From an uncultured Collinsella sp. (lineage in GTDB: Bacteria > Actinomycetota > Coriobacteriia > Coriobacteriales > Coriobacteriaceae), in contig USMR01000002.1 in the NCBI GenBank assembly GCA_900555815.1, forward strand, positions 1 to 20,474: 20,474 bases of DNA, in the 5' to 3' direction. Below the pieces are notes generated by a model that was not told the origin of the DNA, did not search any database, and was given only the letters and a program-made list of their open reading frames with translations. Numbering within the stretch: the first letter of the stretch is position 1; the number at the start of each line of letters is the position of its first letter. The position numbers were made by a program, and so were the translations under genes. This document shows, in pieces, positions 1-7,030 of the stretch.

Positions 1-531
1 CGCGGCGAGACAGAGTTTAAGCTCGTGGGTGCCGATGGCAACCTCGCGGCTGGAACGGCCTCAAAGCTCGAGATTGACCTGACCGCAGACGATGACGGTG
101 CGCAGTATTACTGCCACGTGGGATACAACGACGTGGGCCTCGACACCGGCGCGACGCTCGTGAATATCGAGGCCGAGGAGACGGCGCCCACAACGGTGAA
201 CGCCACCCCGATCCGCACGCGCCGCCTGTTCTCACAGGCAAGTGCGGGCGCCAAGAAGTTCCTGGACCATACGCTGGTAAACACCGCCGGCCCAACCGAT
301 TCCGAAGGCTCAAAGGACCCCGAGACTCCTGAGACCCCGACGAACCCGGACAAGCCCAAGTCCGACAACGGAGCTAAGACCGACACCAAGGTCAAGACTA
401 CGACCACAGCGAAGAACCTCGCAAACACCGGCGACCAAACATTCGCCCTAGTCGCCACCGCAGCAGCAGCGGGAGCAACGCTCGTAGTGATAGCCCTCAT
501 CATGCTGATCAAGCGCCGCAAGACCCACTAG
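1..531 (+). CDS. Cell-wall anchored surface protein, C-terminal part (LAxTG sorting signal)
   Basis: The reading frame is open from base 1, so the N-terminus lies outside the window; 176 residues are visible. The first ~55 residues end an Ig-like beta fold, seen in the D-x-G-x-x-Y-x-C pattern (DDDGAQYYC). A Thr/Pro/Lys/Asp-rich linker follows, which probably spans the wall. The C-terminus is a sorting signal: LANTG at 418-432, a hydrophobic stretch of about 24 residues, then the basic tail KRRK. Sortases cut such signals between Thr and Gly and join the protein to the cell wall. LANTG fits the LAxTG form linked to class E sortases of GC-rich Gram-positives better than classic LPxTG. Two TAG stops follow each other at 529-534. 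The ligand or role of the ectodomain cannot be told from this part. Confidence 0.85.
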   Translation, partial: RGETEFKLVGADGNLAAGTASKLEIDLTADDDGAQYYCHVGYNDVGLDTGATLVNIEAEETAPTTVNATPIRTRRLFSQASAGAKKFLDHTLVNTAGPTDSEGSKDPETPETPTNPDKPKSDNGAKTDTKVKTTTTAKNLANTGDQTFALVATAAAAGATLVVIALIMLIKRRKTH

Positions 532-558
532 TAGCCAGTCGAACATATCGACAACCCA

Positions 559-596
559 AAAACCCGGGTAGCCAAAAAACAGGCCACCCGGGTTTT
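559..596 (+). terminator. Rho-independent terminator of the surface protein gene
   Basis: A perfect 11-bp stem (559-569 with 586-596, core ACCCGGGT) is extended by three more pairs past one mismatch and closed by an A-rich loop. The right arm ends in TTTT and the stem starts 28 bases after the stop codon. The A-run on the left could let it work on the other strand as well. Confidence 0.8.
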
Positions 597-618
597 CTGT
601 TGAGTGGAGACTCCGCAA

Positions 619-851
619 GCGGAAACTGCGTCCCATAATTAGGCCGAGAAATGGGATGAACTTTCCCAATGAGAGCCAACCGGAAACCACGTCCCAGAAT
701 CAGCCCCCAAAGTGGGACGCACTTTCCCAACGAGCCTCAACCGGAAAATACATCCCGGAATCCAGCTGAATAGTGGGACACACTTTCCCAATCGGGTCCC
801 AAGCGGAAGCTGCATCCCACTCCGGACGTGAATTCTGGGACACGGTTTCCG
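619..851. repeat. Four tandem ~61-bp units, each an imperfect hairpin
   Basis: Units start near 619, 680, 741 and 803, giving periods of 61, 61 and 62 bases; the last is cut short. All keep CGGAA near the start, then TCCC, TGGGA and TTTCC in the same order. These blocks are complementary: in unit 2, GGAAA (682-686) pairs with TTTCC (723-727) and CGTCCCA (690-696) pairs with TGGGACG (713-719), with a symmetric 3-by-3 internal loop. Unit 1 folds in exactly the same register. Units 3 and 4 have diverged more but keep both stems. No convincing reading frame runs through the block. It lies between two convergent genes. Function unknown. Confidence 0.75.
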
Positions 852-856
852 GATGC

Positions 857-880
857 AAAAAGGCCACATGGCGTGGCCTT
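857..880 (-). terminator. Terminator for minus-strand transcription
   Basis: The 8-bp stem AAGGCCAC (860-867) / GTGGCCTT (873-880) has a 5-base loop. Read on the minus strand it is followed by a run of five T (857-861), as expected for a rho-independent terminator. It lies about 200 bases past the stop of the LtaS/MdoB-like gene and is the first T-tailed stem downstream of it. Confidence 0.6.
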
Positions 881-936
881 CAACTTATATATGTTCAGCA
901 GGTGTCCCCATGACAAGCCGCGCTTCAACACCGAGG

Positions 937-1067
937 CGTCTGCCCGGCGACGCGGAATGTAAGGTTCATCGCGAGTTCCGCACGAGCCGGAGAGCACTTA
1001 ATGTGCTCTCCGTGCGAGCAGGACTGTCCGAGCAGGGAACCTTACGTTCCGCGCCGCCGGGCAGACG
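937..1067. repeat. 131-bp inverted repeat with nested hairpin
   Basis: The 31-bp outer arms (937-967 and 1037-1067) match at 29 of 31 positions and contain CTGCCCGG and GTAAGGTTC. At the centre lies a perfect 9-bp stem GGAGAGCAC (989-997) / GTGCTCTCC (1003-1011). The element begins about 20 bases past the stop of the minus-strand gene at 1088, so its RNA would fold at that transcript's 3' end. It has no T-tail of its own and encodes no protein. It could be a MITE-like non-autonomous element or a structured 3' UTR. Confidence 0.7.
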
Positions 1068-1087
1068 AACCAGTTATGAGTGACCCG

Positions 1088-3388
1088 CTACTTGATCTTG
1101 GTCGTACCCGGTGCCAAGTTGGGGTCGGTCTCGTTGGCCTCGGTCTGGAAGTGCTCGGTGTACACGTTCTTGCCGTCGCGGAACATCTCGTAGTACTGCA
1201 TCTTGGCGTAATCCTCGCGTGCCTTGGTGGCAGCTGCGGCAGCGGCGTCGTCACCGGTGACGTTGGAGGAGAGTGCCCAGCGCAGGCTGGCGTCCTCGTA
1301 GCCCACGGAGTTGATGGCGGGCAGCGACTCGCGCAGCGTCATGTGCGCCTTCTGGTAGTCGGTCAGCGGGGCGCCGATCAGCTGCATAAGCTGCGTGGAC
1401 AGGTAGTTGGTGGACAGGTCGTCGACCTCGCTCGTCTGGTCGCAGCCGGCAACGTCGTAGTTGGCCCAGATGATGTAGTCGGTCTGCCACAGACGTTCCT
1501 GGTGCGTGGCATCGTCCTCGCCGGTAAACCACTTGTCGTTGAACTTGGACGGGAAGAACGGCTGGTGGTCGCCCCAGAACACCACGACTACCTTACGGTC
1601 GAGCTTGCTCAGGGCGTTGAGGAAGTAGCGAAGCGCCTGGTCGGACTGCTCGATGCACGAGACATACTCGTCGACATCGGAGAGCGTGCCGTCCTCGACG
1701 GTCTTAGCGTCCAGGTCGGTCGCGTCGATATTCAGGTGCATCTGCTTATCGACCGGCAGCAGGCCCGTATCGTAGCCCGAGTGGTTCTGCATGGTCACGT
1801 CGAAGATAAACTGCGGATCGGCGTTCTGGTCGAGCAGCTCAAGAATCTTGTCGTAGGTAGCCTGGTCGGTCACCATGCCGCGCAGGGTGTCGGCTCCCTG
1901 GAAATCGTTGATGGACAGGAACTGGTCAAAGCCAAAGTCCTTGTAGACGTTCTCGCGGTTCCAGTTGGTCGCGTGGTTGGGGTGCATGGCCGTGGTGGAA
2001 TAGCCGAGCGATTTGAACTGCTCTGCCAAGTTCCCGGTCGTTTCCATGTTGTAGATGGTGTAGGGGTACACGCCCGATCCCAGGTTGGCCATGGAGTTGC
2101 CGGTCATAAACTCAAACTCGGTATTGGCGGTACCGCCGCCGTAGGCACTCACGTAGAGCTTGCCGCGGCTGAGGCAGTTGGACAGGCTCTTAAAGTACTG
2201 CGGGCCCTCGTAGCCGGCGCGCATGTTCTGGTAGATCGACAGATCCGAGAAGGTCTCGTTCATGATGGCGATGACCGTGGGTTTCTCGCTGTCGAACTGC
2301 TCCTTTGCGGCGGCGCGCTCGTCGCTCTTGGCCGCGTCGGACTTGTCGTAGGCCTTGGCGTACTTTTTGAGCGTGGCCTTGGCATCGTCAACGGAGTAGT
2401 CGGCGGGTTTGGGCGGCTTGATGGACTGCGCTGCACTAATAAAGGCAGGCAGGTAGCCCTCGCGCCAGTAGCTCTCGAGCGGACGCCAGGTGTAGACGGT
2501 GATGCCGAGAGTGTTGTAGTAGTCGATGAGCGTAACATGCGCGGTCACACCGCCCAGGCACAGCACGGCGACGAGCAGGTTGGTGAGCAGCATGCGCTTG
2601 GCGTTGGCGGCGCCCTTCTGACGGTGCGGTGCCACCAGGCCGGCGTACTCGCACAGCAGCATGGCGATGGCGGTAAAGCCCATGGACAGCACACAGAACA
2701 GCGAGATGGAGAAGGTGTAGCCGGTGCCGGCGACCGCGGCGGCGGTGGAGATGGCCGAAAGGTCGCCCGGCTGGATGGGCATGGATTTAAACGTGATGAC
2801 GAAGAACTCGGCAATGCCCAGGACAAAGAGGGCAAAGGCCAGGACCGCGGGAGCTGCGCCGTGGCGCTGGAACAGGAAGAACAAGCCGATCATGAGCACG
2901 GTGATGATGGCCCACTCGAGCAGGATGCACAGGGGGTAGACCCAGGTAAAGTCGTGGTTGGACGAGACCTCCATGCCCAGCAGCGCAAAGACGCCGGCGA
3001 GCAGCAGGCACAGGACGGCGGCGACGAGCGGTTTGCCCACAAAGGCGCCGCGCAGGCGGGCGAGCTTGCCGGTGGGGGCGGGGGCGTCGGGCGCGGCGAA
3101 CGCAAAGACGCGCGGGGCGATGCGATCGCGGGCGATGCTGGCCCAGGCGCATCCGGTGAGGATGGCGTTGGTCAGGATGAGCATCACAAAGGCGAGCGGC
3201 TCGTTTTGGGCGACGAGGCCAATGGCGCCCCAAATAGTCAAAAAGACCTGGAACAGGCCGAAGACGACGCTCCACCCAAGAGCGCTTTTGGCAACGGTGC
3301 CCGACTGAGCGCGAATGGCCTTGGCCTCGCGCAAGACAAGGTAGACGGTCGCCGCAAGACCGACGAGCGAGATGGCGGCAGCGAACAT
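1088..3388 (-). CDS. LTA synthase / MdoB family membrane phosphoglycerol transferase (sulfatase fold)
   Basis: This 766-residue protein is predicted to transfer glycerol-phosphate units from a lipid donor to an envelope polymer or glycolipid on the outer face of the membrane. The first ~330 residues hold some seven or eight hydrophobic segments, more than the five of classic LtaS. The extracellular alkaline-phosphatase-like domain follows: NETFSD with a metal-ligand Glu near 378, GGGTANTEFE with the likely nucleophile Thr420, QNHSGYD near 535-541, and WGDHQPF with Asp607-His608. An Ala-rich, charged tail closes the protein. The ATG at 3388 is chosen because AGGAG lies 7 bases upstream; an earlier in-frame GTG at 3403 would overlap that site. 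The family is secure. The exact polymer (lipoteichoic acid or another glycerophosphate-decorated glycan) is not. Confidence 0.85.
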   Translation of the reverse strand: MFAAAISLVGLAATVYLVLREAKAIRAQSGTVAKSALGWSVVFGLFQVFLTIWGAIGLVAQNEPLAFVMLILTNAILTGCAWASIARDRIAPRVFAFAAPDAPAPTGKLARLRGAFVGKPLVAAVLCLLLAGVFALLGMEVSSNHDFTWVYPLCILLEWAIITVLMIGLFFLFQRHGAAPAVLAFALFVLGIAEFFVITFKSMPIQPGDLSAISTAAAVAGTGYTFSISLFCVLSMGFTAIAMLLCEYAGLVAPHRQKGAANAKRMLLTNLLVAVLCLGGVTAHVTLIDYYNTLGITVYTWRPLESYWREGYLPAFISAAQSIKPPKPADYSVDDAKATLKKYAKAYDKSDAAKSDERAAAKEQFDSEKPTVIAIMNETFSDLSIYQNMRAGYEGPQYFKSLSNCLSRGKLYVSAYGGGTANTEFEFMTGNSMANLGSGVYPYTIYNMETTGNLAEQFKSLGYSTTAMHPNHATNWNRENVYKDFGFDQFLSINDFQGADTLRGMVTDQATYDKILELLDQNADPQFIFDVTMQNHSGYDTGLLPVDKQMHLNIDATDLDAKTVEDGTLSDVDEYVSCIEQSDQALRYFLNALSKLDRKVVVVFWGDHQPFFPSKFNDKWFTGEDDATHQERLWQTDYIIWANYDVAGCDQTSEVDDLSTNYLSTQLMQLIGAPLTDYQKAHMTLRESLPAINSVGYEDASLRWALSSNVTGDDAAAAAATKAREDYAKMQYYEMFRDGKNVYTEHFQTEANETDPNLAPGTTKIK

Positions 3389-3601
3389 GCTGAGACTCCT
3401 CACAAACTAAAACGTACTAAAGCGGGGGTTTACCCGATTGTTACCAAGATATGCGCTGCAATTGGTGGCTGCGCACAACAACCAGCCATATTAACGCGCA
3501 CGTGCGGCGGTGTGGCGCAATGTAGTGGCGGCCTGCGCGATAATGGACGGGAATTACACGGAAACGTAAAGGCTTCTTAAAGAATTAGCGAGGATAGAGC
3601 T

Positions 3602-4477
3602 ATGGGCGAGCAGGTTTGTATGTCGGGCACCGAGTACTGCGGGGGAGCTGTGGGCGTGGACGCGGGCGGCTATCCGGTCGAGACTACGGGCAACGCGGCG
3701 CTGGACATCTTGGAACACCGCTCGTCCACGCGTGCCTTCGCGCGTGATGACGACGACCGTCCCGTGGCGGTGACCGACGGGCAGCGTGCAGCGATTTTGC
3801 ATGCGGCGAGCCGTGCGCCGTCGGCAGGTGCCATGATGATGTATTCCATCGTAAGCATTCGCGAGCAGGCTACGCTCGACCGCCTGGCCGACCTGTGCGA
3901 CCACCAGCCCATGATCGCCAAGGCGCCCTGGGCACTTATATTTGTGGTCGATTATGCCAAGTGGATCGATTTGTTTGAGCACGTGGGCTGCTTCGAGCCC
4001 GAGTTTGTCGAGCGCACGGGCAAGGCACCCCGCCGCGCGCCGGGTTTGGGCGACTTTGCCATCGCGGCCCAGGACGCCGTGATCGCCGCGCAAAACGCCG
4101 TGGTTGCCGCCGAGGCCCTGGGGCTGGGAAGCTGCTACATTGGCGACATCGTGGAGAACGCCGAGGAAGTTGCCGAGCTGCTGGACTTGCCGCCCTATAC
4201 CATGCCGCTGTCGATGCTCATCATCGGCACGCCCCGTAAGGAGCGTCCGGCCATTGCGCATCCCGTGGTGAACCTGGTGCACGAGGAGCGCTACTGCCGC
4301 GCCGATGCTGCGACCATGGACGCGCAGGTGGCCGAGATGGACGCGATGTTTCGCCCGCATGCCCGCGAGGTGGGCGAGCGCGTGGTGGATATCTACACCC
4401 GCAAACACACCAGTCCCTTTATGGCCGAGATGAGCCGCTCCATGGAGTGGTGGTTCAAAAATTGGCTTGGAAAATGA
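3602..4477 (+). CDS. Nitroreductase family FMN-dependent oxidoreductase
   Basis: The 291-residue protein has the marks of the nitroreductase fold: HRSSTRAF at 39-46 (phosphate-binding RxSxR type), APSAGAMM at 72-79 in place of the usual APSAxNxQ, and GLGSCYIGDI at 174-183. Members use FMN and NAD(P)H to reduce nitro groups, quinones or other acceptors; the substrate here is unknown. About 35 residues precede the core and include Cys6 and Cys13. About 75 follow it and end in a Trp-rich stretch (MEWWFKNW). AGGA at 3591-3594 lies 7 bases before the chosen ATG; an in-frame ATG at 3620 is the alternative. The gene stands alone, divergent from the LtaS-like gene. A GATAAT at 3539-3544 may be its -10 box, but no good -35 is visible. 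Confidence 0.85.
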   Translation: MGEQVCMSGTEYCGGAVGVDAGGYPVETTGNAALDILEHRSSTRAFARDDDDRPVAVTDGQRAAILHAASRAPSAGAMMMYSIVSIREQATLDRLADLCDHQPMIAKAPWALIFVVDYAKWIDLFEHVGCFEPEFVERTGKAPRRAPGLGDFAIAAQDAVIAAQNAVVAAEALGLGSCYIGDIVENAEEVAELLDLPPYTMPLSMLIIGTPRKERPAIAHPVVNLVHEERYCRADAATMDAQVAEMDAMFRPHAREVGERVVDIYTRKHTSPFMAEMSRSMEWWFKNWLGK

Positions 4478-4480
4478 CGA

Positions 4481-4511
4481 ATGTGACAAGGGGACAGTCC
4501 TTTTGTCACAT
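4481..4511. repeat. Palindromic hairpin with GGGACAGTCC core
   Basis: ATGTGACAA (4481-4489) pairs with TTGTCACAT (4503-4511), and pairing continues through two G-T pairs into GGA/TCC, leaving a CAG loop. It begins 3 bases after the nitroreductase stop. The T-tail is weak (TTTC), so it is a poor terminator. It closely resembles the hairpin at 17840-17870. Confidence 0.7.
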
Positions 4512-4572
4512 TTCATATCGCCGTGGTGGCCTAAAGGCCGTATAAATGTTTATCTAGCTGGGAAAACGGTGC

Positions 4573-4601
4573 CGTGCAAGTGCAGGCCGATTACCTATAA
4601 T
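4573..4601 (+). promoter_or_regulatory. Possible sigma-70-type promoter of kup
   Basis: TATAAT at 4596-4601 is a perfect -10 hexamer, 35 bases before the kup ATG. The hexamer 17 bases upstream (CGTGCA, 4573-4578) is a weak -35. Transcription would begin near 4608 and leave a leader of only ~29 bases, too short for a riboswitch. Confidence 0.4.
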
Positions 4602-4636
4602 CCCTTCGAACATTAAAGTTGGGAGGAAACCGGCTT

Positions 4637-6664
4637 ATGGAACAAAAGGCCAAGGAGGCAGCCTCGCACGCTGCGATTCCTGTGAGCATCTCGGCGATGC
4701 TCGTCACGCTGGGTGTGGTGTATGGCGATATCGGCACCAGCCCCATGTATGTAACCAAGGCGCTCGTTGCCGGCAACGGCGGCATCGGAAGCGTGACGGA
4801 GGAGTTCGTGCTCGGCGCGCTCTCCCTTGTCGTGTGGACGGTCACGCTGCTGACCACCATCAAGTATGTGCTCATCTCGCTGCGCGCCGATAACCATGGT
4901 GAGGGCGGCATCTTTGCCCTGTACAGCCTGGTCAAGCGCTGCGGCAAGTGGCTTATCATCCCCGCCATGCTGGGTGGCGCCGCGCTGCTCGCCGACGGCA
5001 TCCTGACGCCAGCCGTTACCGTTACCACGGCCATCGAGGGCCTGCGCACCATCCCGGCGGTCCATGCCGTGCTGGGCGATGACCAGGGCCGCGTCGTCGC
5101 CATTACGCTCGCCATCATCATCGTGCTCTTCTTGGTACAGCGCATCGGTACGGCCAAGATCGGTCACGCCTTTGGCCCCATCATGACGCTGTGGTTCCTG
5201 TTCCTGGGCGGCACGGGTCTTTTCTTTGTTTTCCAGCACCCCGCCGTGCTGCTGTGCCTCAACCCGGTGCGCGGCATCGCCTTTTTGCTGAGCCCCAACA
5301 ACCACGCGGGCATCATGATTCTGGGCAGTTGCTTCCTCGCCACCACCGGTGCCGAGGCGCTCTACTCCGACATGGGCCACGTCGGCCGCGGCAACATCTA
5401 CGCTACCTGGCCGTTCGTTAAGTGCTGCCTGCTGCTTTCCTATATGGGCCAGGGCGCTTGGCTTATGAACAACGCTGCCAACCCCGAGCTCATGGGCATT
5501 GCCGACCTCAATCCGTTCTACCAGATGCTCGCCCCGGGCCTGCGCCCGTTTGCCGTCGGCCTTTCCACCGTCGCGGCCATCATTGCCTCGCAGGCGCTCA
5601 TCACCGGCGCATTCTCGCTGGTGTCCGAGGCCAGCCGTCTGGACCTCATGCCGCACATGCAGGTCTTCTACCCTGCCGAGACCAAGGGCCAGCTCTACAT
5701 CCCCATGGTCAACAACGTCATGCTTGTCGGCTGCGTCATCGTGGTGCTGCTGTTCCAGAACTCGGCGCATATGGAAGCCGCCTACGGCCTTGCCATTACG
5801 CTGACTATGATGTGCACCACGCTGCTGCTCTTCTTCTACCTGCACGAGGAGCGCAAGCTCAAGGTTGCTCCGTGGATCTTCGCGGCCTTCTTCCTTTTGC
5901 TCGAAGGCTTCTTCTTCGTGAGCTCACTTACCAAGTTCTTCCACGGCGGCTACTTCACCATCCTCATGGCCGCGCTCATCATGGGCATCATGGTGTGCTG
6001 GTACAACGGTACGGCTGTTGAGCAGCGCCAGTTTACGCTGCTGCCGCTGCGCAGCTACCTGCCGCAGCTCAAGCGCCTGCGCGACGACGACCGTTACGAG
6101 CGCATGAGCGACAACGTCGTGTACCTGACCAAAGACACCCATACCGACTACATCGACCGCGATATCGTCTATTCGATCTTGGACAAGCATCCCAAGCGCG
6201 CCCGCGCCTGGTGGTTTGTGAATGTCGAGACCATGGACGAACCGCACACCTTTGCCTATTCGGTCGAGACGTTCGGCACCGATTACGTGTTCCGCGTGCA
6301 TCTGTACCTGGGCTACAAGATCAACCAGCGCGTCAATGCCTACCTGCGTCAGGTCGTTCAGGACCTGGCTGCCACCGGCGAGCTGCCGCCGCAGACGCAT
6401 GACTACTCGGTCTACAAGGATCCGGGTAACATCGGCACGTTCAAGTTCGTCCTGATCCGTAAGCTTCTGGCGCCCGAAAGCGATGTGGAGCCGAGCGAGC
6501 GTACGGCCATCACGCTCAAGTACATCATCCGCCGCGCCGCCGGCACGCCTGCGCGTTGGTACGGCCTGGAGAACTCCAACGTGAGCTTTGAGTACGTGCC
6601 GCTGTTCACCAAGTTCAAGGCCGTGAACAAGATGCAGCGCCTGGCCCCCAACGAGCGGCCGTAG
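4637..6664 (+). CDS. kup: Kup/HAK/KT family potassium uptake protein
   Basis: This 675-residue integral membrane protein imports K+, probably by H+ symport as in characterised family members. The family signature GDIGTSPMY is at 30-38, and DNHGEGGIFAL at 85-95 is equally typical. About twelve hydrophobic segments fill the first ~450 residues. A cytoplasmic tail of ~200 residues follows, as in E. coli Kup (622 residues). The ATG at 4637 is chosen because GGGAGGAAA sits just before it; an in-frame TTG at 4619 lies upstream of that site. The next gene starts about 60 bases later with no terminator between, so the two are probably co-transcribed. A KdpD/KdpE-like pair follows, which points to control by potassium or turgor, though no binding site was identified. 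Confidence 0.93.
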   Translation: MEQKAKEAASHAAIPVSISAMLVTLGVVYGDIGTSPMYVTKALVAGNGGIGSVTEEFVLGALSLVVWTVTLLTTIKYVLISLRADNHGEGGIFALYSLVKRCGKWLIIPAMLGGAALLADGILTPAVTVTTAIEGLRTIPAVHAVLGDDQGRVVAITLAIIIVLFLVQRIGTAKIGHAFGPIMTLWFLFLGGTGLFFVFQHPAVLLCLNPVRGIAFLLSPNNHAGIMILGSCFLATTGAEALYSDMGHVGRGNIYATWPFVKCCLLLSYMGQGAWLMNNAANPELMGIADLNPFYQMLAPGLRPFAVGLSTVAAIIASQALITGAFSLVSEASRLDLMPHMQVFYPAETKGQLYIPMVNNVMLVGCVIVVLLFQNSAHMEAAYGLAITLTMMCTTLLLFFYLHEERKLKVAPWIFAAFFLLLEGFFFVSSLTKFFHGGYFTILMAALIMGIMVCWYNGTAVEQRQFTLLPLRSYLPQLKRLRDDDRYERMSDNVVYLTKDTHTDYIDRDIVYSILDKHPKRARAWWFVNVETMDEPHTFAYSVETFGTDYVFRVHLYLGYKINQRVNAYLRQVVQDLAATGELPPQTHDYSVYKDPGNIGTFKFVLIRKLLAPESDVEPSERTAITLKYIIRRAAGTPARWYGLENSNVSFEYVPLFTKFKAVNKMQRLAPNERP

Positions 6665-6724
6665 ACGTCGGCGGCTACACGGAGTTGGTTTTTGATGGAT
6701 AAGCATGAGGCCGGGGAGGTAAAC

Positions 6725-6919
6725 ATGGATACAAAGGCGCTCGATGGCCGTGAGGCGGTGGTCGAAATGGTGCGTGAGGCGCGCGTCGACGCCGCCGAAG
6801 ATCGGTTCTTTACGAATCGTGCCAACATGGATATGGCCGATCGCGTAATTTCGATCGTGGCACTGGTATTTGGAGCGGTGTGCGTGTGTGCCCTGCTCGC
6901 GCACGTGCTGTTTGTCTAG
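6725..6919 (+). CDS. Small single-helix membrane protein next to kup
   Basis: A 64-residue protein that I do not recognise as a named family. A charged N-terminal half (two Arg/Glu/Asp-rich stretches, probably helical) is followed by one hydrophobic helix from about residue 41 to the end, with two Cys (VCVCALL). The ATG at 6725 has the best ribosome site in the neighbourhood (GGGGAGGT, 5 bases from GGAGG to ATG). An in-frame ATG at 6695 would add 10 residues and has GGAG at a longer distance. The gene lies between kup and a terminator, so it probably shares the kup transcript. Its place recalls small transporter subunits such as KdpF, but no homology is claimed; a role with Kup or the downstream kinase is conjecture. 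Confidence 0.65.
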   Translation: MDTKALDGREAVVEMVREARVDAAEDRFFTNRANMDMADRVISIVALVFGAVCVCALLAHVLFV

Positions 6920-6964
6920 CGACCGCAGGTTGTAAAGGCTATACACTTGGAACCACCACAAGGG

Positions 6965-7010
6965 AAACCACCACAAAGGTGCCTGTCCCTTTGTGGTGGT
7001 TTTTGTTTTT
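6965..7010 (+). terminator. Terminator after kup and the small membrane gene
   Basis: A perfect 15-bp stem (6965-6979 with 6988-7002, core ACCACCACAAAGG) has an 8-base loop and is followed by TTGTTTTT. A second, near-identical copy of the left arm (AACCACCACAAGGGA) lies just upstream at 6951-6965. The following kinase gene starts only ~20 bases later, so it depends on read-through or on a promoter overlapping the stem. Confidence 0.8.
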
Positions 7011-7030
7011 GAGAGAGGGGCGGGGCGCTG

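Noticed and set aside
619..851. CRISPR array
   Set aside because: The repeated parts are not identical direct repeats separated by unique spacers. Similarity covers whole 61-bp units, and no cas gene is near.
1001..3580. 859-codon open frame on the plus strand opposite the LtaS/MdoB-like gene
   Set aside because: It mirrors a gene with clear catalytic motifs. The product is a low-complexity Gly/Val/His/Gln-rich string without domains, as expected antisense to GC-rich codons.
4512..4636. Riboswitch (for example c-di-AMP type) upstream of kup
   Set aside because: The best -10 box leaves a leader of under 30 bases, and no complex fold or conserved core is visible in the interval.
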